Below the pieces are notes generated by a model, which was given only the letters and a program-made list of their open reading frames with translations, was not told the origin of the DNA and ran no database searches. Made by a program: the position numbers and the translations under genes. A stretch of 64,000 nucleotides of DNA from Acanthococcus lagerstroemiae (Eukaryota > Arthropoda > Insecta > Hemiptera > Eriococcidae), in the NCBI GenBank assembly GCA_031841125.1, contig CM063114.1:3844001-3908000 (forward strand), in the 5' to 3' direction. Positions 23,978-34,591 of this stretch are shown piece by piece; position 1 is the stretch's first letter, and the number at the start of each line of letters is the position of its first letter.

Positions 23978-24166
23978 TTGCAAATGAGAGAAACCAAAGA
24001 AAATGGAGGTATCTCTAAACGGATTCGCTACCTCATACTTTCAGTGGAAGAAAAAGTCAATGCATTGATCGTCCAAATATATGCCCCAACAAAGGAGGCT
24101 AAGGAAGAGGAAAGGGAGGAGTTCTACGCAAAGCTGGAAGAGCTCGTATGTCCCTACTTTGCTTAA
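23978..24166 (+). pseudogene. LINE endonuclease (EEP) fragment, copy 1
   Basis: The plus strand encodes ISKRIRYLILSVEEKVNALI, VQIYAPTKEAKEEEREEFYA and KLEELV before sequence similarity ends. 'VQ.YAPT...E.E...FY..L' is the conserved core of the apurinic-like endonuclease of RTE/CR1-type LINEs, and of the 'craniofacial development protein 2-like' mis-annotations derived from them. Only about 60 residues survive, so it is a relic. An identical reading is at 28141-28329 in unit 2. Confidence 0.65.
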
Positions 24167-24284
24167 TGCCTCTGTCACAGCTTCTATTAGTTCGTCATAT
24201 GTCTGTTGCATTTATCCCTCTCCCGTATTTATTGATTCCAATCAGTTTTTCAGTATAATGTTAGCCTCTTCTGGAATATAAATT

Positions 24285-24445
24285 GGAATAAAGGCTTCTG
24301 TCACCTTTTTCCATATTTTCCTTTCCCTAGCAGTTGTTCCCCAGCGAGGGCCTAAGGTTTCCAAAACTTCATCTACCCATCGGGTAGCTGGTCTTCCTGG
24401 ATTCCTTTCTCTGTCCAAGGGGATTTTGCCCTTATTGGAATCAAA
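24285..24445 (-). pseudogene. RTE-like reverse transcriptase C-terminal tail, copy 1
   Basis: The minus strand reads DRERNPGRPATRWVDEVLET, LGPRWGTTARERKIWKKVTE and AFIP. 'RPxTRWxDE...W...A.DR..W....EAF' is the characteristic end of RTE-like endonuclease-RT proteins. It faces the endonuclease fragment at 23978-24166 on the opposite strand, so two opposed pieces of LINE sequence are juxtaposed. The copy in unit 2 is at 28448-28608. Confidence 0.65.
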
Positions 24446-24700
24446 AGTTCACTTCTTCATAATCTATGATCAGAACTGAATTTGAATGAACATATTACAC
24501 AAGTGTTTTTGACGATTCTCGTATCATTTATTTCTAAATAGTCAATTTCGTTTTTACTATGCTATTCGATGAGCACCGAGTCCATTTCCGGTTTTGGTTT
24601 TCCTTAAAGAAGGATGAAGCCAATTTTAAATTTTCTTTTTCCAAAAAGTTTATGAACAATTCCCCACTTTCATTACACTCGTTGGTCTCCCATACTCTCC

Positions 24701-25105
24701 TTGAGGCATCGGATATTCATTCCGGAACTTAGAGGACTCATTACGATTACAGGATCATGTGAGGAAGGTGTAAGAAATAATTCTGCAACAGTTTCATTCT
24801 GCATTTTAAAATTCCCTTATTCATTGGACTACAAAATCCTAAACTGTTTTTGCTGGTTTGTTTCCTTCTTTCTTTCTTCAAATATCTCGATATATTCGAG
24901 AGATGTTGAAAAACTGTAACAATACGAAGTGAACTACATAAAATTCTTCACAATAAAATATCATATTTTAAATTTTCGACATGCCAGGGACAACCTCTCT
25001 CCAGAGGCACGCTCCAGAATGAAGTGCTTTTCCTACAACTTCATGCTCAATTGCATACACTTTGCTTGTGTCCATGAACTGGATTTTGAAGAGAAGTTGA
25101 GATAG
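24701..25105 (+). pseudogene. Unassigned frame, copy 1 with nonsense change
   Basis: This is the same frame as 28864-29268 but interrupted after about 72 codons: the codon following VEKL is TAA here and GAA in unit 2. One more missense is seen (GCA for GAA in SPEERSRMK). I do not recognise the protein. Confidence 0.4.
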
Positions 25106-25619
25106 ATCTCAGAAAGGTGAGTAACTGCTCCTAGCCCCGAAATTATAGCGATGTTTTAAACATTTTGTCACGCAAAATTTTTGATACTGGTGTTTTTCCT
25201 TATCAAGATCAGCATGAATGATTTCTCTGCCAGGTAGAAGCGATCACGATTCCATTTTCAATTAGGACGTAGCAACGTAATGGCTGACATTTGGCGGATG
25301 TTTTCAACATCTAGTTCTTTTGTGTTTTTATCAACGTTAGGATAAAATCGTACATTTTTTCCTAACGTTGCTAAGAAATTCAATAGAAAGTCGTAAAACA
25401 TCAGCGTGCCACCACCCTGCTAGGTCTGAATTATACTATGCGCTTAGTTGATCCAATCTGCAAGATTATTTTACTTTCTGACGTTGAGGTTCATTTTTCG
25501 CAACTGCTCCCAAAACATCATAAGGGGAAGGTTAAATACTCAACTTCGATAGGTCACACTTCAGAGCAAAACTTATAGAAAGACATGCAATAAACCCATC
25601 CTGATTTCTCGTTGTGATC

Positions 25620-25835
25620 CTGATCTCAAAGTGAATCTATCAGACTCATTAGAACATTTAAAGATCCTGTGAAAACACACGAAGATTAATAAAAGACCTC
25701 CAAGACTCATCTAAGTTTGCTAAGAATCCTTACGGTTGTACTGAGATTCAGTAGGACTCGTTGAAACTCATTAGGGCTCGTTAAGATTCGTTAGGAAATG
25801 TTAATATATTCTTAAAATTCATGAAGATTTCGTAA
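25620..25835 (+). repeat. Degenerate gactc-word array in duplicated unit
   Basis: A run of GACTCATTAGAAC, GACTCGTTGAAACTCATTAG and TCGTTAAGATTCGTTAG-like words, the same family as 9930-10690. It is repeated at about 29783-29998 as part of the tandem duplication, so it is older than the duplication. Confidence 0.6.
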
Positions 25836-26468
25836 GATCTTCCTGCACTCACAACAAAAAGGGTTTACTGTAATTCAAATTATCATGTCTAGTCAATTCT
25901 TTGGTTTTCTATTTTATAACATTCCCTCTAACACGATATGTTTTCATTCCTAACAGATAATTATGCAACCAATAGTTTAAATAAACTGGAAGCAGAGCGA
26001 CCAAACGATTCGCCAGGAAAAGCAGAAGGTACATAAAGGTTACGCCACCGTCAGGTAAAATAAAATGAGAAAAAGTCAAGAAAACCGCTAACCGAATTAA
26101 AAGGTCAAAGCAAATCTATGTAACAGTGGTGAGAAACCATACAAGAAAGACGACCTAACGATTCGCCTACAAGTAAAGCTGAAACATAACATTTTTATGG
26201 CCTCTTCCACCGCATTCTGTAATGGCCAATAATAGCACGGCATGAATGAAATTTACGAAATTTTCTATCTACTATTTTGATTCTTAGTACTGCTGCTTCA
26301 TAGTTAGTTTTTACACACTACATCAAACAGATATTAATTTAATTTTGTGCTAATCCTAAGACTAAACGAGACCATGAGAGAGATCAAATAGTTAATAAGT
26401 ATATTCAAACGGTAAGGCGAAACCTTTAGATTGTGTCAGTGGTACGATAAACACCGGGACAATGGCAC

Positions 26469-26848
26469 TGCGGTGATCCTCCCCTTGCTAATGTATATTT
26501 CTGTATCATATTGTATCATATTAAGTATATTCACGAATTTAGCAAAATCGACTCATCGCCACTGCATTCTGTTCGACCTGACTTGGCAACCCCGGATTCC
26601 TTTTTTAAACTGCATTTTTTAACTTCCACTATTGTCATACTCCCTCAGTCTATTCGCATCCGAAACAGCTTCATTTCTCTTTTGTCTCTCTCTCTCTGTC
26701 TCTCTCTCGCCTCCCCTCGCTTCACTCTTCTTTTGGACCTCTTTAGATTCTTTTTTCTTTCTATCCATATTTTCCCTATATAATGTACCAGCAACGCGGA
26801 CCATTTTTATCATTTCATTTGTTATTGGAATATGTTTTATTTTATTTT
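26469..26848. other. Spacer between duplicated units
   Basis: Sequence present only once, between the right breakpoint of unit 1 and the left edge of unit 2. It contains a CT-rich microsatellite (about 26680-26730) and, on the minus strand, the C-terminal end of the unit 2 hAT transposase remnant. Equivalent positions left of unit 1 (about 22500-22688) are related but diverged. Confidence 0.6.
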
Positions 26849-27490
26849 CATACTGTTTCAATGCACTTTTGGCATTTAATCGAGCATTCAACAATTGTAC
26901 TGACTTGCTAGTTTTCTCATCTGTCAATATGTTTGCTGAGTCAGAAAACTATCGCTCAATGTCAGCGCTCCCATGGTAGACCAGAAGCGCCGCTTTAACC
27001 AATACGGTTAAATTTGGGTACTTGTCCTCGGAAGTGAGATCATGATCAAATACATTTTCCCAAAAACCTAAGATGGGCATATTTACTATTACAGGTTCAG
27101 AATCCATTTCAGCTCATCATTAGTTTCATCTAATGGAACTGCTAATGAAAGATCCTTATGAATAGCTCGCACCTCTTCTTCATTTCTCTGCCTCTTATAC
27201 ATCATTTCATGAGGCGATAAAAATCTGAACTTTCTCACAATTCAGAAAGAGGGTTGTAAAACACTTTCCTTTAACAAATGTTTCATTGCTGCCATATAGA
27301 AATTACGCACATTAATTTTGAACATCACAGCATCCTATTCTCTCAAAGTTCCCAATTTTTCTAGGACTTCTGCAGACAATATAGTTCTATCATATGACAG
27401 CAAATTTAGGCTAAGGGTGCAGCGTGCAGCAAATTTTTTCCCCTCTAATTTTTTTCCTTTATCAAAATAGTGACAATAGTGACTTTTTTG
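26619..27490 (-). pseudogene. hAT transposase C-terminal remnant, copy 2
   Basis: The same hATC reading as 22650-23330 but with a longer intact end: TDEKTSKSVQLLNARLNAKS, KHIPITNEMIKMVRVAGTLY, then a Lys/Glu/Arg-rich tail encoded across the CT microsatellite and a stop near 26619. The ER.FS stop is shared with copy 1, so that lesion predates the duplication. The left terminal repeat of the element is missing here, because the duplicated unit begins inside the element. Confidence 0.65.
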
Positions 27491-28140
27491 AGTCAATAGT
27501 GACAAATAGTGGCCTAGGTTAAAAATAGTGACAAGTCACTATAATAGTGACCAGTTGGCAGGCCTATAATTGCAGGGGGATGGTAGGGGAAGACAGGATA
27601 TACGAATTTGAAAAGGAAATGAAAAAATAAAATCGGATACAATAAGATTAGGGGAAGTAAGGAAATGAAAAAAACTAACACAAGGAAAGAACGGAAATTT
27701 CATGCGTTATGGGGACAGGAGAGTTCAGGGGAATGGGGTTTTATAACCGAAAACCAATTTTTTTAAAATAACTTTTTATTTGAAGCTGCTTTTGGGCATT
27801 TCAAACACTTTTCTTATGGCGAGCACGAGGAAACTGAAGATTTACAATTAAATTTCTTAGTCATTTGAAAAAAGAAACAACAAGGAGGGGTGAAGAAAGA
27901 AAAACAAAGATTAATAAATAATACGGTAAAGAAGTAAGGAGATTAAGTAAAGAAACACTAAATAGAGCTATTTGAGAAACAATAACATAATAAAAAAAAA
28001 AAATAGAAGTAATCAAAATCAAGAAACTCTAGTACCTAAATTAAATAACTTAAATTTTTTTAATCGTCTAAGTTCCTCACTATTGTCAAGTAAGGAAAGA
28101 GCAGTAATATTAGGATGATTGAGCAACCTAGCTTCATATT

Positions 28141-28329
28141 TTGCAAATGAGAGAAACCAAAGAAAATGGAGGTATCTCTAAACGGATTCGCTACCTCATA
28201 CTTTCAGTGGAAGAAAAAGTCAATGCATTGATCGTCCAAATATATGCCCCAACAAAGGAGGCTAAGGAAGAGGAAAGGGAGGAGTTCTACGCAAAGCTGG
28301 AAGAGCTCGTATGTCCCTACTTTGCTTAA
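28141..28329 (+). pseudogene. LINE endonuclease (EEP) fragment, copy 2
   Basis: The protein reading is identical to 23978-24166 (VQIYAPTKEAKEEEREEFYA core). It exists through the segmental duplication and not through separate retrotransposition. Confidence 0.65.
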
Positions 28330-28447
28330 TGCCTCTGTCACAGCTTCTATTAGTTCGTCATATCTCTGTTGCATTTATCCCTCTTCCGTATTTATTGATT
28401 CCAATCAGTTTTTCAGTATAATGTTAGCCTCTTCTGGAATATAAATT

Positions 28448-28608
28448 GGAATAAAGGCTTCAGTCACCTTTTTCCATATTTTCCTTTCCCTAGCAGTTGT
28501 TCCCCAGCGAGGGCCTAAGGTTTCCAAAAATTCATCTACCCATCGGGTAGCTGGTCGTCCTGGATTCCTTTCTCTGTCCAAGGGGATTTTGCCCTTATTG
28601 GAATCAAA
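28448..28608 (-). pseudogene. RTE-like reverse transcriptase C-terminal tail, copy 2
   Basis: Same as 24285-24445 with a few substitutions (for example one codon after LET). Relic. Confidence 0.6.
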
Positions 28609-28863
28609 AGTTCACTTCTTCATAATCTATGATCAGAACTGAATTTGAATGAACATATTACACAAGTGTTTTTGACGATTCTCGTATCATTTATTTCTAA
28701 ATAGTCAATTTCGTTTTTACTATGCTATTCGATGAGCACCGAGTCCATTTCCGGTTTTGGTTTTCCTTAAAGAAGGATGAAGCCAATTTTAAATTTTCTT
28801 TTTCCAAAAAGTTTATGAACAATTCCCCACTTTCATTACACTCGTTGGTCTCCCATACTCTCC

Positions 28864-29268
28864 TTGAGGCATCGGATATTCATTCCGGAACTTAGAGGAC
28901 TCATTACGATTACAGGATCATGTGAGGAAGGTGTAAGAAATAATTCTGCAACAGTTTCATTCTGCATTTTAAAATTCCCTTATTCATTGGACTACAAAAT
29001 CCTAAACTGTTTTTGCTGGTTTGTTTCCTTCTTTCTTTCTTCAAATATCTCGATATATTCGAGAGATGTTGAAAAACTGGAACAATACGAAGTGAACTAC
29101 ATAAAATTCTTCACAATAAAATATCATATTTTAAATTTTCGACATGCCAGGGACAACCTCTCTCCAGAGGAACGCTCCAGAATGAAGTGCTTTTCCTACA
29201 ACTTCATGCTCAATTGCATACACTTTGCTTGTGTCCATGAACTGGATTTTGAAGAGAAGTTGAGATAG
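28864..29268 (+). other. Unassigned 134-codon open frame
   Basis: Open from ATG to TGA in unit 2 only. The product would contain a hydrophobic stretch (LNCFCWFVSFFLSS) and a Cys-containing end (SPEERSRMKCFSYNFMLNC ... HELDFEEKLR). I recognise no family and see no codon or splice evidence that it is expressed. It is probably a relic of a larger mobile-element frame whose unit 1 copy has a stop. Confidence 0.25.
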
Positions 29269-30631
29269 ATCTCAGAAAGGTGAGTAACTGCTCCTAGCCC
29301 CGAAATTATAGCGATGTTTTAAACATTTTGTCACGCAAAATTTTTGATACTGGTGTTTTTCCTTATCAAGATCAGCATGAATGATTTCTCTGCCAGGTAG
29401 AAGCGATCCCGATTCCATTTTCAATTAGGACGTAGCAACGTAATGGCTGACATTTGGCGGAAGTTTTCAACATCTAGTTCTTTTGTGTTTTTATCAACGT
29501 TAGGATAAAATCGTACATTTTTTCCTAACGTTGCTAAGAAATTCAATAGAAAGTCGTAAAACATCAGCGTGCCACCACCCTGCTAGGTCTGAATTATACT
29601 ATGCGCTTAGTTGATCCAATCTGCAAGATTATTTTACTTTCTGACGTTGAGGTTCATTTTTCGCAACTGCTCCCAAAACATCATAAGGGGAAGGTTAAAT
29701 ACTCAACTTCGATAGGTCACACTTCAGAGCAAAACTTATAGAAAGACATGCAATAAACCCATCCTGATTTCTCGTTGTGATCCTGATCTCAAAGTGAATC
29801 TATCAGACTCATTAGAACATTTAAAGATCCTGTGAAAACACACAAAGATTAATAAAAGACCTTCAAGACTCATCTAAGTTTGCTAAGAATCCTTACGGTT
29901 GTACTGAGATTCAGTAGGACTCGTTGAAACTCATTAGGGCTCGTTAAGATTCGTTAGGAAATGTTAATATATTCTTAAAATTCATGAAGATTTCGTAAGA
30001 TCTTCCTGCACTCACAACAAAAAGGGTTTACTGTAATTCAAATTATCATGTCTAGTCAATTCTTTGGTTTTCTATTTTATAACATTCCCTCTAACACGAT
30101 ATGTTTTCATTCCTAACAGATAATTATGCAACCAATAGTTTAAATAAACTGGAAGCAGAGCGACCAAACGATTCGCCAGGAAAAGCAGAAGGTACATAAA
30201 GGTTACGCCACCGTCAGGTAAAATAAAATGAGAAAAAGTCAAGAAAACCGCTAACCGAATTAAAAGGTCAAAGCAAATCTATGTAACAGTGGTGAGAAAC
30301 CATACAAGAAAGACGACCTAACGATTCGCCTACAAGTAAAGCTGAAACATAACATTTTTATGGCCTCTTCCACCGCATTCTGTAATGGCCAATAATAGCA
30401 CGGCATGAATGAAATTTACGAAATTTTCTATCTACTATTTTGATTCTTAGTACTGCTGCTTCATAGTTAGTTTTTACACACTACATCAAACAGATATTAA
30501 TTTAATTTTGTGCTAATCCTAAGACTAAACGAGACCATGAGAGAGATCAAATAGTTAATAAGTATATTCAAACGGTAAGGCGAAACCTTTAGATTGTGTC
30601 AGTGGTACGATAAACACCGGGACAATGGCAC

Positions 30632-30968
30632 GCTACGACCACAAATTGAGCATGAAAGAAATCTAAAATTCAGTTCGATCCGCAGTCTATAACAAAGTTA
30701 AGGGTGATGTGGAGGGATACGGTATCAAAGGGACTGCACAAGAAAGTGGAACTAGAAAACAGTCTGCAGAAATTATTAGAAGCCGCTTCTCTTAAGAGGT
30801 TTCATTTTGTGAGAAAAGTAAAATGGTTGATTTTTTTTTTTTGCATTTCACCAATTTATAATTTTTGCCAGCCAAGAGGGGTTTAAGATGTGACTTGAAA
30901 ATGTTATGTACTAACCTCAAATTTTGACTTATTAGTCACACCAACTTAATTATTTCATCTCTGCTCAT
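30632..30968. other. Unannotated spacer
   Basis: Unique sequence right of the duplication. The frame at 30704-30886 (plus, starting MMWRDTVSKGLHKKVELENS) has an initial 40-codon polar, Leu/Glu/Lys-rich stretch and then low-complexity residues. No family recognised. Confidence 0.35.
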
Positions 30969-31118
30969 TAGGCCCGTGCGCAAGGGGGGGGTCACCCCCC
31001 ATTGACCTTTGTTGATATGTAGATAATATAATAATTTATGGCGATCACTGCCTTATAACCTAACTAACATGAAATATATGGTCAACCCTCCCTTGTATAA
31101 TTTCAGCGCACGGGCCTG
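30969..31118. mobile_element. hAT-type MITE, 150 bp
   Basis: The ends are TAGGCCCGTGCGC (left) and, on the opposite strand, CAGGCCCGTGCGC (right). The flanking 8-bp direct repeat is CTGCTCAT against CTGCTTAT (30961-30968 and 31119-31126), one mismatch. The interior is short, with C/G homopolymers next to the ends. It is too small to code for anything. Confidence 0.8.
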
Positions 31119-31255
31119 CTGCTTATCATAATTTTCATTCTTCTGCTTATTCTTCCATTTCTGTCGATCATGTTACTTAATTTATCTCTGCATGTTACTT
31201 TATCCAATTCTTCAATTCTGGTAATTGTTGTCGTGGTACTATAGTTTTCACACAG

Positions 31256-31844
31256 GTATACTGGACCGCCATTTTGATTCCCAAGTTAGTCCAAGCATTC
31301 TCGGACGCGCTCGCAACCATGCGTGAACGGGTGATCTTGGACGTTCTCAGGACGTTTGGGCCAAAGATGATAAGCCAATCAATAAAGCTTAAACTTATAG
31401 CTTTTGCTTACGACCTTGAAAATATGGCTGATGCTTATAGCTTATGAATTGATTGGCTTAAGCTTATGGCTGGCTTAAACTTATGGCTTATTTGTATTTC
31501 CAGCGATCGGTATGAGCGCTATAGTCGAGGTAAGTTGTTCTGTTATCAATTTTGGAAGAAATGGTGATGAATGGCTGTTAACATTGTGTGTGGGATATTG
31601 GTTCGAAAAGCATAAAATAAAAAATGTTCAGATAAAATTTAAATATTTAGATTTGAGAAACAAAAAAAAATCATGAATCAGCCGAAAAAATATGGCTTAT
31701 AGCTTACAGCACATTTGGCTCAAACTTATAGCTGACTTAATTGCCCAAAAACCTCCAGCTTATGGCTTGAATCTTATAGCTTATGGCTGACTTATCATCC
31801 CTGGTTCGGGCTAGTTGGGAATCAAAATGGCGGTCTATTATACC
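31256..31844. mobile_element. TIR element with internal simple repeat
   Basis: The left end reads GGTATACTGGACCGCCATTT followed by TGATTCCCAAG; the right end is its imperfect complement, CCCAACTAGCC-like inside and GGTATAATAGACCGCC outside on the opposite strand. The interior (about 31370-31800) is a degenerate array of GCTTATGGCTTA and AGCTTATAGC words. No coding capacity. The family is undetermined; a TA target site is possible but ambiguous because the ends themselves contain TATA. Confidence 0.7.
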
Positions 31845-31849
31845 CGTGA

Positions 31850-31894
31850 GGTATACTGGACCGCCATTTTGATTCCCAAGTTAGTCCGGTAACC
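31850..31894 (+). repeat. Solo terminus of the same TIR family
   Basis: An exact copy of the left terminus of 31256-31844 (GGTATACTGGACCGCCATTT, then TGATTCCCAAGTTAGTCC) placed 6 bases after that element's right end. A more diverged terminus occurs at about 35054-35085 (GGTATACTGGGTCGCCATAT). Confidence 0.75.
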
Positions 31895-34406
31895 AGTGTA
31901 CCTAACTTTTAAATTATTTTACAAGAACTGGGAGAGGAATTCATGAGGAACGACCATCGTGTGTATCCATCTTGAAAAACGACTTAAACACGACGTGATG
32001 TAATTAAGCACTCCACCGATATAGCTGTGCGGTATACCTGTCCATTGTCGCAGATTATACTAATTCCTGCAGCCCTTTCTGAACGAAATTACGTTTTGGG
32101 AGGGGATCCTTTTTCGCTCACACATCTTTCATCAACTTTCCCAGATATTCGGGAGAAAATACGGATAATCGCGAGTCTAACGAATTTAATAAAAAATTTT
32201 CACTCCTGATAATCTAAGTCCTCATGTACATCACATTTTGCTTTTTGGACTGTTTTGACAAGGGCATGAGTTAACAGCTCTGAAAATACTTGAATACTCG
32301 CGCGACTACAGATTGATATGATTAGGCAATGAATAAGCAGAACACATTCAAATTACATTCCATTCGAAAAAGATACAAGAATAGGCTAAGCAGAAATACA
32401 GGAGGGCATCTCGAAGAAAAAGAGTAAACCAAATGTTTCAGTTGGAACGGCGATGAACATCTCATTCGACTTTATCTAGTCAGTAATGAGCATCGAAGGT
32501 AATCTACAGAACGATAAAATGCGAACACGAAAAATTTTATCGGTACAGCAATAACCAAAATGTATAGGACTATCATTATAGCTTTCGGCTTTTAGAAAAC
32601 TGAGCAATACATTTATAGGAGGTTACCTACTTGGCTATTACAAAGAGCTAAATGGCATTACATATCAACCGGCTTGGGGCGGAGATTATTATTAAAATAA
32701 CACTGAATTCGTATTAGTGAAGAGATGGGTAAGAAACATGAAAATGTGACAATTAAGAAAGCTGACAAATAATTGAAATTTTCTTGAAAATGATCACAAT
32801 GAAAATTTGAATATCCCTTTTTCTACTCGCTGGATGATGACTACGTTTCGCCAAATTTTCTATAGGCATGATCTACATGTATGGAAGGTAGAGCTACCTA
32901 CAAACTTGATTTTAATTGACCTCTCTGAAGACTTGAGAACTGAAAAAACTGCAGATACATTCAGAAGGTAAGATGTAAAATCCCTTCAATTATCACTTTA
33001 AATTCCATACTTCTGGATTGATAACAAACTAGAAGAACCTCGCCGAAGAATATAATTTTATTCATAAATCTTGGCATAGAATTAGAGGCTTCAGACTCTT
33101 CCAAGCAGTCCAATTCCATCACTGCCAAAACCAGTTGGATTTGCTTCGGAAACTTAGAAGAAAAAAAAGATTTACACGTTAACGGTTTCAAAAGTCAGGG
33201 TTCAACGCAGTTAATGACTAGCATAACTGGAATCGAATTCACGAATAATTTGACGTCGTTAACGTTTCAAGGTCCAGTTGCTGTGTGGGTACTATAGCTG
33301 ATAAGTTATATAATATTTATTTCAACGTGTTGCTCGAATTAGTACCACTTCAGAGGCATATTTTAGACCGCTGAAAAATTACTAATTTCTCGGTAATGAT
33401 TGATAAGATCAATACACAGCCAGGATCAAGAATCCACAATAAATGCGGAGGAATATCAGTGGTCATAAGACCACGTGAATTGAATGATTATTTTTCAGAA
33501 TTATTGGACCACGCTTGATGAGATATTACGTGAATTTTTGATTTTCCACGCATACGGACACCCACATATACATGAGAGTTAATTATGCAGGCTCGAGGAT
33601 ATATCGCCATTTATTCGAAATCAGTGTTCAAGTTGTTCTCGTTAGTCGATGTGTGAATGTATGAGAAGTAATAAAAATTCTCTTCAACAGGTTGTTTGTC
33701 ATGTTTCTGAACAAACTTTACAAATGTGATTGTGTAAGTTCTTCAATTAGGTTCTCTGGATATTGGAGATATGAAGCACCCATGTTGCATTTATATGTTT
33801 ACCCTACCACGAGGGGGTATATTTCCGATAGTTATTACGAATATATGAATATTTGAACATGAACTAGGCCCCAAGTTCTCGTATAAACCCACACATTTTA
33901 GTTCATCGGCTTTTGGGTACTTTCAAAGGGGCCGAGTTTCTGCTGAATTCACGGACGATGAAATAGGAGTCTTTCTTGAAAAGATTTCCTTATCTGTGTT
34001 TTCAGACATATATGTGACTATCTTTACAATCCCTCTTCAAAAAGGGAGCTTCCTGAATACGGTCATCCATATCGGTGTCCCAAATGTAAACCGATAACAA
34101 AATGGTTCGATCACAAATAACACTCGGTTCTATCTCATCCTGTACAAACATAAGAGATCGAAGAACTTGGGTATCACGAACACAAATGATTTTCGTGATT
34201 CAAATGATTCAACACTATACGATTTTCCGTAATGTCAATTTCAACTCCACTTAGTAAACCTCAATTATAAGGGGGCTGTCACAGAAGCACAGTACCCGTC
34301 CGCGTTCTGGAAGGTAGTAGCACTCGAAAATTCGAATACAGAACGCGTTTCAAAGCATAAATAGGTCAGGTTGACCGGTGAGATTATAGTAACTCCAAAA
34401 ACTTAC
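31895..34406. other. Unannotated DNA, likely PKC intron 1
   Basis: No exon or repeat recognised on either strand. It lies immediately downstream (minus sense) of the PKC first-exon donor, so it is probably intronic. A frame at 32961-33191 (minus) has no recognisable family. Confidence 0.4.
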
Positions 34407-34591
34407 CAAATGAAATCCTTGCAATGACTGCAAAAGGTGGGTTGCTTGAAAAATCTGGGCATGAATTTGTGATCTTTGACGACGTAGACATTTTTCTTTT
34501 TCAGGGCTCCTTTGCGACCTCGAATCTTCAATCCGAATTTGGTTTCGCTCGAGTAATCATCGTTGTTATGATCGACTTCTTCCTCGGCCAT
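34407..34591 (-). CDS. Conventional protein kinase C, first coding exon only
   Basis: The exon encodes 61 complete codons plus two bases. M1 is followed by an acidic, low-complexity leader, then the pseudosubstrate-like basic segment [18 protein letters not shown], then the start of the first C1 (diacylglycerol/phorbol ester-binding) domain: [22 protein letters not shown]. The pseudosubstrate R-x-G-A-L, with Ala replacing the phosphoacceptor, and the C1 His and CxxC are as in calcium- and DAG-regulated PKCs (insect Pkc53E/inaC type). The exon ends at TG|GTAAGT, splitting the Trp codon. The C1 remainder, C2 and kinase domains are not in the window as far as I can see, so intron 1 must be very long. 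Family assignment is firm; which paralogue is open. Confidence 0.85.

Larger units (their letters stand above)
22689..26468. repeat. Tandem segmental duplication, unit 1
   Basis: About 3780 bp repeated almost exactly at 26849-30631 in the same orientation; the offset drifts from 4160 to 4163. It contains the right half of the hAT remnant, an endonuclease fragment, an RTE-like RT tail fragment, an unassigned open frame and a short-word array. Differences are sparse: a 27-base insertion before the hAT right end in unit 2, small indels, and scattered substitutions including a stop/sense change at 24917-24919. The right breakpoint is sharp after GGGACAATGGCAC. The left side fades into a lower-identity hAT sequence. 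Confidence 0.9.
26849..30631. repeat. Tandem segmental duplication, unit 2
   Basis: Second unit of the duplication described at 22689-26468, same orientation. It carries its own copies of the endonuclease fragment (28141-28329), RTE-like tail (28448-28608), unassigned frame (28864-29268) and short-word array (about 29783-29998). It ends after GGGACAATGGCAC, where unit 1 and unit 2 continue into unrelated sequence. Confidence 0.9.

Noticed and set aside
23978..24166. Possible 'craniofacial development protein 2' gene
   Set aside because: The frame is only the endonuclease core of an RTE/CR1-type LINE, about 60 residues long, and is duplicated with its surroundings.
32961..33191. 76-codon minus-strand frame
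   Set aside because: Looks protein-like in composition but has no recognised family or convincing splice context; left unassigned.
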